Below, piece by piece: positions 12,181-23,868 of a DNA stretch of 64,000 nt. The notes beneath the pieces are model-generated. The model saw nothing but the letters and a program-made list of their open reading frames with translations. It did no database searches and had not been told where the DNA came from. The position numbers and the translations under genes were made by a program. The number at the start of each line of letters is the position of its first letter. Positions within the stretch are counted from its first letter, which is position 1. Source of the stretch: Paramecium sonneborni. Lineage: Eukaryota > Ciliophora > Oligohymenophorea > Peniculida > Parameciidae. The stretch lies in NCBI GenBank assembly GCA_905182985.1, contig CAJJDN010000157.1, forward strand, positions 90,992 through 154,991, given 5' to 3'.

Positions 12181-12531
12181 ATTAATGTAAATACTGTAAT
12201 ATAGTGAGATAAGAATTTATATTATTTGAAAAATGTAATTGTTGATAATATTTAAATTGGGTTAGTTAAGCTAAAAAGTTAATATGTGATATTTTATATT
12301 AAATTGCAAACAAAAAATACAATAATCAAATTAGGTTTCTTAAATTATAACTCTGAAGGCAGTCTATAAAAAGGGTAAAGGTAGATTTATAAACTGTCTC
12401 ATAAATGTTCATTTAGGTCCTAACACTTAAAAGTAATCTCGATTTTCTGAGATTATGATTATTGGAATTTTTGTTGGCTCAAGTAGAGGTTTCTTGGGAG
12501 TTGTGTTACAATGTGTTATAATAATTGTTAA

Positions 12532-13671
12532 TTAAAATATATATTATAAAGTAATTAAATACTAAAGTTAGTATTTTATTAAGTGGATATTAATATAAAA
12601 TTCTCAAATTCCTAGATTTTATGTTAGAAAGACTTGAATGACCATAAATTCCCCGATATATTTAATATCTTTAATTGTGCAATGAACTCTATTAAGGAAT
12701 AATACTTCTGATCCTTTAGGAAAGAAGGAATATTTTTCAACTTCAATTGGATGTATTTTATCAAAGGAAATAATAAATAGAGTATTTCCAAATTTTAATG
12801 CTTTAGACAGAATTTTTGTTGATGAAATGAATCCATGCCATGTGAAATAGTTGAAGCTATTCCTTTCTCTAGTTTCACTATTGATTCCTTAAAAAGCTTT
12901 TATATATTATAATTTTTATTCTTCAGTTAAGAAAACCCCTCTAAAAAGCGGACCATCATAAGGTTTATATTCTGATTGATTAGCCAAAAAGGTTAGACTT
13001 AAACTTAGTAAAAAAGCATAATATCCTATACAAGCTTTGGTTTTATCTTATTCTCTTAGAGCTTTATTCATTTCTTTATAAAGAAAGGAGTTATGTGTAT
13101 AAATATAAATGGTCATTTGAGCTATTTGTTTTTTAGGAGCAGCTATAACAGAAATTAATTTGGTTTTGAAGTTTTAAGCATCAACTTGAATTTATTATTT
13201 ATTCTAACTAATTTTTTGTATAATTTTTCCAAATTCTACAATTCCATCAGCTGCTTTAAGTATGAGGATAGAGTCTAATTAAGAATACGTTTTAATAAAT
13301 TCATTAAAGTAATCTTGGTCAAAAACTGAAGGAAAATTTGATACATCGTATGGGTTGGTTTGAGTGAACGGTTTGGTCTTGTTGATATGTGTGCGAGATA
13401 TTGATGTTCTATTCATTTCGGAGCTATCTAAATCATCACTTATACTATTATTTATTGGAAATAAATCATTACTTTGTTAGTGTTCCTTCATTTTAGTATA
13501 ATTCAAGCATTAACTTTTAAAAATAGAAAATTAATATTTTCAAATTAATTTGATACAATCAATATAAATACTAATCATGAATCTTTAATGGAAGTTTAGA
13601 TATCTTAGATAACGTAGTTTTTATCAATTTTTATATCATCCTTATCATTTCTTTTTAAAATAATTTCTGAT
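12532..13671 (+). repeat. Perfect 1140-bp direct repeat, copy 1 (gap 3)
   Basis: Identical by eye to 13673-14812 with one N (13672) between. It contains the whole ADP-ribosyltransferase-like gene. Confidence 0.9.
12604..13491 (-). CDS. ADP-ribosyltransferase-fold protein (ART-like)
   Basis: Intronless 295-aa frame with TGA at 12604-12606. The order of motifs is that of NAD:protein ADP-ribosyltransferases of the R-S-E class. A strand with arginine (LFRGVFL, ~res 180) is followed by FTWHGFISSTK (~215, the S-T-x strand motif), then FGNTLF and SFFPKGSEVLFL (~260), where the second Glu of the usual E-x-E loop is kept but the first position is Gly. No signal peptide; a polar ~100-residue N-terminal region precedes the domain. 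Many eukaryotic ARTs use Glu-x-Glu for arginine modification; its loss could change target or abolish activity (inference). An identical copy lies at 13745-14632 across the N (probable artefact). Confidence 0.65.
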
Positions 13672-13672
13672 N
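13672..13672. other. Assembly gap mark (single N)
   Basis: A lone N between two perfect 1140-bp copies. Confidence 0.95.
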
Positions 13673-14812
13673 TTAAAATATATATTATAAAGTAATTAAA
13701 TACTAAAGTTAGTATTTTATTAAGTGGATATTAATATAAAATTCTCAAATTCCTAGATTTTATGTTAGAAAGACTTGAATGACCATAAATTCCCCGATAT
13801 ATTTAATATCTTTAATTGTGCAATGAACTCTATTAAGGAATAATACTTCTGATCCTTTAGGAAAGAAGGAATATTTTTCAACTTCAATTGGATGTATTTT
13901 ATCAAAGGAAATAATAAATAGAGTATTTCCAAATTTTAATGCTTTAGACAGAATTTTTGTTGATGAAATGAATCCATGCCATGTGAAATAGTTGAAGCTA
14001 TTCCTTTCTCTAGTTTCACTATTGATTCCTTAAAAAGCTTTTATATATTATAATTTTTATTCTTCAGTTAAGAAAACCCCTCTAAAAAGCGGACCATCAT
14101 AAGGTTTATATTCTGATTGATTAGCCAAAAAGGTTAGACTTAAACTTAGTAAAAAAGCATAATATCCTATACAAGCTTTGGTTTTATCTTATTCTCTTAG
14201 AGCTTTATTCATTTCTTTATAAAGAAAGGAGTTATGTGTATAAATATAAATGGTCATTTGAGCTATTTGTTTTTTAGGAGCAGCTATAACAGAAATTAAT
14301 TTGGTTTTGAAGTTTTAAGCATCAACTTGAATTTATTATTTATTCTAACTAATTTTTTGTATAATTTTTCCAAATTCTACAATTCCATCAGCTGCTTTAA
14401 GTATGAGGATAGAGTCTAATTAAGAATACGTTTTAATAAATTCATTAAAGTAATCTTGGTCAAAAACTGAAGGAAAATTTGATACATCGTATGGGTTGGT
14501 TTGAGTGAACGGTTTGGTCTTGTTGATATGTGTGCGAGATATTGATGTTCTATTCATTTCGGAGCTATCTAAATCATCACTTATACTATTATTTATTGGA
14601 AATAAATCATTACTTTGTTAGTGTTCCTTCATTTTAGTATAATTCAAGCATTAACTTTTAAAAATAGAAAATTAATATTTTCAAATTAATTTGATACAAT
14701 CAATATAAATACTAATCATGAATCTTTAATGGAAGTTTAGATATCTTAGATAACGTAGTTTTTATCAATTTTTATATCATCCTTATCATTTCTTTTTAAA
14801 ATAATTTCTGAT
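13673..14812 (+). repeat. Perfect 1140-bp direct repeat, copy 2 (gap 3)
   Basis: Second copy, including a complete duplicate of the ART-like gene on the minus strand (13745-14632). Confidence 0.9.
13745..14632 (-). CDS. ART-like gene, identical second copy (likely artefact)
   Basis: Base-for-base repeat of 12604-13491, offset by 1141 bp. Identity extends through non-coding flanks and stops exactly at the N, which favours an unmerged contig overlap over a gene duplication. If the duplication were real it would be extremely recent. Confidence 0.5.
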
Positions 14813-14859
14813 ACTAATAAATTATCATTTAGGATTAAAATAGTATCTAAAGCAAATAA

Positions 14860-15706
14860 AAATATCTGGTTAAGGGCTTAAGTCTTAATATTCTGATTGA
14901 TTCTCAATGAGTAACATTTTTATAGGTATTGAAATCTCCTTTTTTCAATTTTTAAAATCTGCTTATTTTAATTAAAAGGAGATAACATAATCATTCCTTT
15001 ATAGAAATTTAAGAGAATTTCATCAAAATTAAAGAGAGGATGTTTATTTAATTCTTCCTGGTTTTAGAACTTAAAAATTATAAATAATAGAGTAATCATA
15101 TTATTGAATAATAATAATTAAAATAATCTTCGATAAAGAATGATCTTTAAACATTATTTATTAAATTTATTTTTTTATGAGTTATAATATTTTAGTAGTT
15201 AATTATAGATATGATAAATTTAAATATTTCATATCTTTGATATTTCTAGCTCTTATATAGAAAATTTTAGTAATTTAATTAATTTGGCATCAATTCTAAT
15301 ACTTTGATAAATTATTAATAAGAAGACAATTAGAGAATGTAATTCTATCTTGATTGTTAGCATTAAATAAATTTTGGGAGGGAGTAAGTATTTTTTTTGA
15401 TGTTCGATATAAATGATAATATAAATTTGAATTTAAATAATTATAAAAGCAGGAAGTAAATATTCAATAAGCATTAAATTTTTCATAAAGGACTCTTTCA
15501 TATTCTTTACTAATGAGTGGATCTGGACAGAACCTACTTTTGGTTTGATCTTATTTTTTGAGATCGTATCTAAAAAAATATAAAAAGTTGATACCTAAAT
15601 TTATAAGAGTATGTGAGTATTGGTTGATTGGGTAGAGGTTAGAATTAAGTAGATTAAATAAGTTTTTCTAATTGTTCACGATGTATGACAGCATATTTAT
15701 CAATAT
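14860..15706 (-). pseudogene. Decayed or unresolved minus-strand gene
   Basis: Two readings compete. One frame starting at 15706 reads as protein (e.g. FRYDLKKQDQTKSRFCPDP, SKEYERVLYEKFNAY) but meets TGA twice at positions where Trp would fit, so it would be a pseudogene. The other starts at 15694, removes a 25-nt intron (GTATCAAC...TTTAG, about 15571-15595) and stays open for 146 aa with two hydrophobic segments, to TGA at 15229-15231. I cannot decide between them. No family was recognised. Confidence 0.35.
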
Positions 15707-15840
15707 TCATAGTAATTAAAATTATTGATTTTAATATTAAAGTTTAGAAAGAATCCATAAAATCAAATTATACCAAAATCTATTGTCGTTTTAGAGAAAA
15801 CAGCAAATGTGTAACGTCTTATTTATTAAAATTTGTAAGG

Positions 15841-16062
15841 ATGAAGAATATTATTAATTTTGATGATTTTTATGGAAGTACTTAAAAATACAATAAGAAT
15901 TTAATTATAAAGAATCGTAAAGCAGATTGTTCTGCTATATATGATAATCTGACTAATTTAGAGTTTTTATTGCTATTCAATCATATGAAGTTTGAAAATT
16001 AGAATTAAGTATAAAATAAGCATATATTTAAAAAAAAAGTTAGATAATAATCTCTTGATTGA
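15841..16062 (+). CDS. Small ORF of 73 codons, doubtful
   Basis: Code-6 frame starting MKNIINFDDFYGST and ending at TGA 16060-16062; polar, basic C terminus. No family recognised. Its length is within chance expectation for this composition, so it is listed only because the region has no better candidate. Confidence 0.2.
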
Positions 16063-17705
16063 CATACTCATATATCTAGAATTAACATTTCCATTTTATT
16101 AATTGGTTAAAAGACAACTAAGTTTAGATTTGTTAGTATGTTTATTATTATTTTTTATTATCCTTTTTATCATAATTTTTATACTTAATTCCTAAAAATC
16201 CATTTTTTATTAAAGTCTGTATTAGAATGATCTGTAAAAAATTGATTTCAGAAATCAATAAGATCTAACAGATAACTTATTTAGAATTTTAATTGCCATT
16301 GAAAAATTGAATATCAAAATTAATGACATGGAATAAGTACTTTAAAAGTTTCATTGAATTTAATTAGTAATACATATATATATCTCTTTAAATAAACAAC
16401 TGTTAATCATCAAAATTAAATAATTAAAACAGAGAATCTTTGAATTATATGCTGTCAATCCAATAATAAATAGGTTGATTAAAATTAATGAAGTGCTTAA
16501 ATGGTATTCGATCTCTTATCTCAATTGATAAATAGATCTTAAAATATGAAGATATTCTCATTGAATTCTTAATCATTTACTAATATGACTTGAGGATTCT
16601 ATCATTTATAAAAACTATGCATTCATCTACATGCACATATATCGTATTCATTAAACATAAATCATACATATATTTATGGAGTCTCCCTACTTTTATATTC
16701 ATCCTTTTCTGTGTATTATTTCAATATAATATACAGAAAAATAAAAATAGAGCTTCTTTTGGCTAAGATTATTATATTACCATTATTTATATCTGATATC
16801 AAATTATATTTATTTTATCTTCTTTCCTTACTTTTTTCTTTTTCTCTTGATTTCTGCAATAATCCTTTTATAATCAATATGTGATAGCTATTAAAAAATA
16901 TCAAAATCGACATCCTACAATACAATCGCTCTTTGTTTCACACCCATTATGAAGACATAAGTTCAAAGTTGAGTATCTATTCTGTTGTGTTATATCAAAA
17001 GTTGAAATCTTCTTTTAGTCAAATCCAACTAAATATTTATATATATTGTTGGACAACTACAGTGATTATTGAACTTATTTAAAATTTTTGAAAGCGATTT
17101 GATTCTAAGTTTCTCGATTACTTAGCAATAATTTACTCTAAAACATTTTGCAAGAACTGATAACTTAAACAAAAATTTCAATTCAGATAATTAGCTAAAC
17201 TTTAAGCTAGGCACTTGTACTGGAATTTATGTATACTTTATTCAACTTCAAATGACGCAAAGATCATACGGAAAAATAAAATTGTTTCTCTGAAATCTAA
17301 TTATGATAGTTATATAGTGAATCCTATTTAATGAATATGACTCTTTACAAAGTCAGAGTACAAATTTTAAACAGTTTGTTTTAGAGTATTATATAACTTA
17401 CACAAACACATGTAACTATATTAGTGCATTTTAAGAATTCCTGGAATATTGGTTGAATATGATAGTTTATTCATGAGACATTTGCGATCATTTTACAAAG
17501 AATACAATTAGCCTATACATTTGAGATCTTACATACTAGACTGATAAGATTGACATATTTATATACAATATAAAAGTGAAGAAGAAGAAGGATATATTAT
17601 TTGAAAGTCTGTAGTATTAATGTTATCTTTTTGATACTTGAGTTGTGATTAAATTATTGGATGGTGTAAATTAATATACATATTTATTTTAAATATAATT
17701 AACAT
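16063..17705. other. Gene-poor AT-rich region
   Basis: About 1.6 kb of AT-rich sequence with one possible small minus-strand ORF (16699-16947). No RNA gene, long repeat or promoter motif was recognised. It must contain the globin promoter at its right end. Confidence 0.5.
16699..16947 (-). CDS. Small basic ORF, doubtful
   Basis: 82-codon code-6 frame starting MGVKQRAIVLQDVDFDIFQQ and ending TGA at 16699-16701. The central part is rich in Lys/Arg (IKRKRKKQGKK). Composition looks protein-like but no family was recognised and the length is close to chance. Confidence 0.25.
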
Positions 17706-18092
17706 ATGGATCAGAGTATGTTTGAGTCATTTGGAGGTGATGGTTAGATATCAGATTTGATTGATCAGTTTTATTATAAGGTGTTATTCGATTAAAGTTT
17801 GAGAAGCATGTTTTTAAAGGCTGATATGACTAGAGTGAGACTATAATAAAAGACTTTTTTTGCTTAAATGTTTGGTTGCATTCATACAAAATATAGTGGA
17901 AAGTATTTAAAATGATGAATATAAAGAGATTTAGTAGAAGTACATAAGAACTTGAACATAAGTGATCAATAATTTGATAGATTCTTGCATCATTTGAAAT
18001 GTATTTTAGGAGATATGAATAAACCTCAAGAATTGATAGATTAAATATTGAAGAAAGTAGATAGCCATCGACATTTTATTGTGTTTAAATGA
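17706..18092 (+). CDS. Truncated hemoglobin (group I, trHbN-like)
   Basis: 120-aa protein after removing a 24-nt intron (17903-17926). The globin signature is clear: FGGDGQISDLIDQFYYKVL covers helices A-B with Tyr at B10, then an FFAQMFG segment, then YSGKDLVEVHKNLNIS with the proximal histidine (F8) in EVHKN. Length matches the ~116-aa Paramecium/Tetrahymena truncated hemoglobins. It probably binds O2 or NO in the cytoplasm. The intron ends ATAAAG rather than TAG; without its removal two TGA codons interrupt the frame exactly at YSGK, so the intron is well supported by the protein. Confidence 0.85.
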
Positions 18093-18121
18093 TATATATT
18101 CATTATTTTTTTCTTCTATTT

Positions 18122-19404
18122 TCAATGTCCTTATAATTCTATTCTTCTAATTGTAATTTAGCTCTATTTATGATATATATATAAATACTTTTATGCATCT
18201 TCCATTTATTAATTTCTCATAAAGATAAGATCTTATCTTTTAGTAGTATCAGACAATAAAACTTCTGATGGTGAATTCCATTTCATTTTTACTTCATCAA
18301 TTTACCAAATATTCTCTTCTCCAAAAATCAAACCTTCTAACCATGATCCAATTCCTTATTATAATAATGTTCTATAAAATTATTAATATTAAAAAATTAC
18401 TCAATTTTTTTTCCATTTTCATCAATTTCAACTGAAAAGATATCAACTTCTACAATATCATAAATTTTAGCTTATTCTGCTGATTTAAAGAATGAAGTAA
18501 TTTTAGATAACATTCCTTCAGTATTATAATTAAATGATATAACAGATTTAACTCCAGGTCCTTCTACTATCATTTTACCTTACCAATTCAATATTCTTTC
18601 TCCCATTACTAATCCTGTTATTTCCCTATTGATACATACTATATAATTTTTACATAGTGGGTCTTTACATACATTTGTAAATTGCTCCATTATTAAATTA
18701 TATTGTCTATCTACCATTCTGTACACCTGTTAATGAATTTACCGTCTTATGAACATATATATCTAACCTGTCATTACCATATATTTTATAATTGTTTCCT
18801 TGTATGTAATAATAACAAACTTGTGGATCATAACTAGTTTATTCTGCATAAAATTATGTTCCATCTTCTTTAACCAACTACATGTTTATTTTGTATATTA
18901 TTACTTATAATGTCTCACCTACCAATGGATCTAAAGGTGATTTCATTTTTGTATACTCTCCATTACAATGCATTCCTGATACCTAATCATATTAATATAA
19001 ATTCTTATTACATAATATGCTGATATATATTTTATTTATTCTAATGCTGATAATTTGCTACATCTCTCTAATAAATTACTATATGTATGTCCTCTAATTT
19101 TATATTCTTTTTTCTTACAACGCTACTCCATGTAAAAAACTCATATCCAATGACATTGCAATAGGCTTGCTTATTTACATCATTGATCCAAAATTACCAG
19201 TCATTAATTTACTACCCAATTATTTAAACACATTTGCTGCCACCTTCTATGTTTCAGAATTCTCTTCACCATATGACAATGAAAGACCTCCTAAAATTCT
19301 TATTTATACATACACCTACCTTATTAATTAGCTGCCTTATGTCTATGAGCCACAAATTATTAACCATTTTGATTAACGTTCTATTTTTTTGATCCAAACC
19401 ACAT
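18122..19404 (-). CDS. Oxysterol-binding protein-related protein (ORP)
   Basis: 378-aa protein after removing five introns (18372-18400, 18639-18672, 18983-19011, 19094-19118, 19291-19319; 25-34 nt each). The ORD ligand-binding domain is recognisable: SKPIAMSLDM, then KYISAYYVSG, then SPLDPLVGET (equivalent of KPFNPLLGET), then FYAEQTSYDPQVCYYYI (equivalent of the EQVSHHPP lid/PIP site, with histidines replaced by Tyr-Asp) and YGND. No PH domain or FFAT is seen, so it is a short ORP. These proteins exchange sterols or phosphoinositides between membranes. Loss of the HH pair that contacts phosphoinositide headgroups is notable. Converges with the globin gene (29 bp apart). Confidence 0.85.
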
Positions 19405-19528
19405 TAAAAATAAGATTTATTATTAATAATATTATTTAATTATATTTTGTTATTTCATTTGTATATCTACCCATTTTATATGAACATATAAATTATTTAT
19501 TATTTTATATTAACTCACACATTCCTAT

Positions 19529-22500
19529 TCATTATTATTGACCCTACCTTAATAGTCTCATTTCTTATTTTTTTGACTCAATATATTATTTTATTTCTTA
19601 TTTTAATTCATTTTATTCTACAAGCATATCTTCACTTAAAAAGGATCTATCAAATGGATCTTCCTATTTTTTTATTAATAATCTTTTTATTGTCACTCTA
19701 TCCACTATTTACTAATTATTATCTATTAACTTTCATACTTTTGAATTTGGCAGCATCACTGGATCACTCATTAATAGATTTGTAAGACAATCAATATATC
19801 TCTCTTCTCTACTACGATCCTTAGAAAGATCTAGCATTATTTAATTGTAATCACTCTTAATATACTCCAAATTATCCAAAATTTTATAAAATTCTTCTAT
19901 TTTATAAGCAGGAAATTATCTTTAATATTTCAATTTTTATCCCAATTAATTTAAAATTTCTCTCTACAAAGACCTAAAATCATAAAATTTTATAATATTA
20001 CGAATTATTAAGAGCTATCTCATCCCAAAATATTGATTCGTTCTTCAAATTTATAAATATTTCAACTATATTATTTGATATATTTTATGGATTTATCTTC
20101 AATTCATTTCTATTGAAAATACTTGAATTCATTATTTATTCACTTTCTTTACTATTCAAATTTTCTAAAATGTAATTTAAATTTTGACCAAATTATTATC
20201 GAGTCTCTTCTATCAAAAATGCGCAAGACTCTATTTTTGTAAATGATATTATATTTATAAATATCTCTTCCAAACTCTTCCAATCCTAAAGGCATCTCTT
20301 CTCCTAAATATGATAATCGATAGTTAAAATAATCAATAACTACTTTTCTTATTATGTATAACTTTTTTATTTAAATGTTTAATTTAATTTCGTCTTCTTT
20401 TAACTATTTCGTCTTTGAAATACATTATTCATAAATTTCCTTTATATCATTAATGTAGACAAATGCAAATTTTTAATATGTATTTGAGTTTACCTTAATG
20501 TACATTAAAAATTTCTTTTCATATATATCTTTATGAGTTGTCAAAATGTATGTAAACAATTCAGAAATTGCTTATTTAAATCTATTTGGAGGTATAATGT
20601 TACTGACTTTAACTCTATCATGATCAATATATGCATTCATAAGACCATCAATAAGATAATCTTTTATAATTTTATTTTCTGAAAATATTTTATAAGACTT
20701 TTCTATTGTTTTATTATTCTTTTATGATACATAATCATTAAAAATATAAAATAACTCCATTCCTTGTACTCTTAGATGTATATCTTCAAGTAAATCATTA
20801 TATTTCATAGTAATAATAGTTAATTCACAAATAGAAATGATTTCATCTAAATAATCTAAAGCTAAATCATTAGAATTGTAAATAAAACAATAATTAAAGC
20901 TATCATGCATAAATTAATTAGATAATAATCCATATGGATATTTTGGTTAACAATTCTCATCAAGTAAACTTAAAGCAACTTTACTTTAAAATGATAAAAA
21001 TTAAATTGTATTTTATACACTTTTTGGATGAAGCAATAATGTATCATAAGTTGCTTTATCTACTTTACTTTCCTAAGTAAATTTAGAATTATTTCCAAAA
21101 ATTTTTTGGTCATATTACAAAAATACATATGCTAAAACATAATCAATAATCATATGTTATTGAAGTGAATTAATCTTTTAAATTAATAAATATAAAAATG
21201 TCATAGGATCGACATCAGGATATTTATCTAATGGTTTAAATGCTGTTTTTTATGGTGCCATTTATTTAGCATTTTAATAAATTTTAGCTAAAAGAGGATG
21301 ATCTTTAATATAAGCAAGAAGATCTTTATTTATTTTGTTTACTTTAGCATTAGCTTATTCATTATTATAAATAAAAGGATTAAAAATCTCCAATAACACT
21401 TATTATAAATTGAACATCAAACCCTAAAAGCAACATTTTTCATATTTTTCTTTTTAAGTTACTTTTTCAATATCAAGATTAATTTCAATTAGTTTACTAA
21501 CAAAAGTAAATAATTATAATTAAGCTTCTTTCCCTCTTCTTATAATTCTTAAGAATATATCAGCCATTTTATTAATTAAATCATAAATTGGACCTCTATA
21601 GCATTCTTAATACATTTATAAGCTTTAGGCTTGATTACCAAAAATAGATTTTACTTCAGGAAAATCTCTCGGAAATGTACTTAAACATAAAATTGAGCCA
21701 AAAATGGAATATTTCTATATATCTCTACCTGTAGTGAACTATTAAAATTTTCCAAAAGCCCAACTATTTTCCAATAAAAGTTCTGTTAATTTTGGATATA
21801 AAGATAATTTATTTAACAATTCTAAAGCTCTTTATTAATCAACACAATCATTTAAATTTACTTTGTAACATTTGAGTAGTTCTCTTTTTGTAATTAATTC
21901 TAAAAATCTTAAAGCATCTTAAGTTTAACATTTAGTATCAAGATATGTTAATAAATAATTTAGAGCTGGATAGTCTAAATTATCAAAACTAACATCTAAT
22001 TTTTTTTAAATTTATTATCCAAACATCATATCATATACTTATGTAGCTATTTAATTTTCATTACTATTAAATTTATTAATATCTTCTCTATCATTTGTCC
22101 ATTCTAATTTTTATGGTCTTGCTACTGCACTTACAATTTTATCAAGAATTGCATTTATCAATTTCATCAAAAGTTCTTTTGAAATTTATCCTTCATAAAA
22201 TATAGCATTTTGTTATTATATTTTACATTCTGATAATTTAATTAATACTTTGATTAACCAAGTTACCCTTTGAGAATACATTATTTGAGTCGTATTTATG
22301 ACTTTATATATGATTTCATCTAATATGATATCACTAGTAATCACTTTTATTTTATTCAAAAATTAAGCTGATAATTAACCAATTTTTAATTATTTAGAAT
22401 CAATCATAAAACACCTTTTCAAAATACATTCCTCATTAATGTTTTAACATTTATCATTTTCCATTTGTTATTCAACTTAAACTTATGTATCTTAAACTTT

Positions 22501-23250
22501 TTTTTGTTAATTATTTTTTGCTTATACATTTGATTAATCGTTATCTTTTTGATTTTATATGACTTAATCTTAGTTATATTCTTCTCCTTCCTTTTATATA
22601 TATTATATCATTTAATTTTATGTATTGTTTGTGGCTCTTTCTTAAATATTTTAATTGAATCCATCTTAAATATTTAACGGGACTTCATTTTATATGAATC
22701 CTTTTTATGTATTTTGTATAAAATGATTTTATACATTTTATGGAATTAAATCTTAAATGTTTTATTGAACTTCATTTTGAAATTTTTTTCGATTTTTAAT
22801 TAATTAAATTTCTTATTAAGGATTCCATATTACAATATTATTATTGATTTTATATATTTCTTTTTATTAAACTGTCTAACATTTCTGATTAATTACTTCA
22901 TTAGGTATTAAAACTTCTAATTTTTTTTCTTTGTGTACTTCTTGCTTAGCTTCATTCATTTTTTTATTCATTACTTAAGATGGAATGTTAATTATTGGTT
23001 ATTATTATACTATTCTTTATTCTATCTTTTATACTTCTTAAATCTATTATCTTTGACTTATTTCTTAGTTTTATTACTTTTGTAATTCTTATTTTTGCTT
23101 TTTTTCTTTAAGTTCCGCTTATATTTATAAATTTCTTTATCTTTAAAATTCTTCATACTCAAGCTTTTTTTACACACCATTTTAGATCAAAGTCCAATAT
23201 TTTTCATAATCTTATTTCTATTAAACTGGTTAAGATTGATTTTAACCCAT
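19529..23250 (-). CDS. Ubiquitin conjugation factor E4 (Ufd2-like, U-box), tandem copy A
   Basis: 1208-aa protein with three inferred introns: 27 nt (19712-19738, inside the U-box), 28 nt (19974-20001) and 40 nt (20304-20343, unusually long). Residues ~1-265 are Gln/Asn-rich with a repeated IQN-E-V-x-x-NIQD unit. The Ufd2 core follows (RDIQKYSIFGSIL, LSTFPRDFPEV, GLMFNLQQVLLEIFNPF). The C-terminal U-box has LMSDPVMLPNS, then IVDRVTIKRLL and EDPFDRS, the canonical E2-docking fold. E4 enzymes extend short ubiquitin chains on substrates passed on by Cdc48/p97. Copy B next door lacks the 40-nt intron at the matching place, so a frameshift in copy A is an alternative. Plus-strand ORF 19573-19785 is a shadow. 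Confidence 0.85.
22630..22830 (-). repeat. Gln/Asn-rich tandem unit in E4 copy A
   Basis: The coding strand encodes repeated units around QNEVQQNIQD and QNEVPLNIQD, spaced about 29 codons, with further QN pairs between. Absent from copy B, so it arose or was lost after duplication. Confidence 0.6.
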
Positions 23251-23868
23251 AGAACAATTTATTATATATAAATATTTGACATAATGAATCAAATTTTATA
23301 TCTCAAACTTAAAAATATCTATTTGTCATATGGATTTATCAAATTCTCTAACACATTAAAATGTTAGCAAAATGAAGAAAATTCAATGAATTTCCAAAGA
23401 AAACTTTAAAAACATTTTAAACCTCAAAGATATCATCATATCTCAATATCTTCTATAAAGACTCTTTTGATTAATTCTGGTTTGATATTATAAATATAAG
23501 CACCATTTTAATAATAAAAATAAAATTTATTGTTTGTTTTTAATAATCAGAAAATATTTATTTTAAATATTTAAATTTCTATTAAACTGAAATAGTACAT
23601 GAATAAAGAATCAAATATGAATAGCAATATAATTCTTAATTAGGATTTATTTTATATTCAAAAAGATCTGATAAAATTAATAAATTACTTTATATCTTAC
23701 TAGTTAAATAATAAATAAACTGGCAACTAATTTTAAACTTTAGTTTTTGCATATATGAAATATAATAAATCTATATAATTCCTATATTTTGGTATTAATT
23801 TATATGGGACAAAAAATCTGAAAATAAACAATAATAATGTTAAAATAGCGAAAATTATTAATTTGTAA
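23251..23868. other. Spacer between tandem E4 genes
   Basis: AT-rich, no gene recognised. Carries the promoter of copy A and 3' flank of copy B; its right part (from 23624) belongs to the duplicated segment at gap 4. Confidence 0.5.

Larger units (their letters stand above)
9960..12530 (+). pseudogene. Possible decayed plus-strand membrane-protein gene
   Basis: If copy 2 of the repeat (10609-12180) is skipped, the plus strand shows stretches of protein-like reading separated by TGA and frame changes. One stretch reads SYDPVNIGINVNTVIQ, TGA, then DKNLYYLKNVIVDNIQIG (about 12150-12260). Others read LNYNSEGSLQKGQ and the hydrophobic MIIGIFVGSSRGFLGVVLQC (about 12459-12520). Either a pseudogene or a gene with introns I could not resolve. 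With so few TGA triplets expected by chance in this composition, open stretches under ~150 codons are weak evidence. Confidence 0.3.

Noticed and set aside
4409..14812. True tandem segmental duplications
   Set aside because: All have 100% identity by eye and break exactly at N characters; an assembly overlap is simpler.
19573..19785. Hydrophobic plus-strand ORF, with copies at 23922 and 24939
   Set aside because: Antisense to the E4 U-box exon and its 27-nt intron; the three copies reflect the two E4 genes plus the gap-4 duplication.
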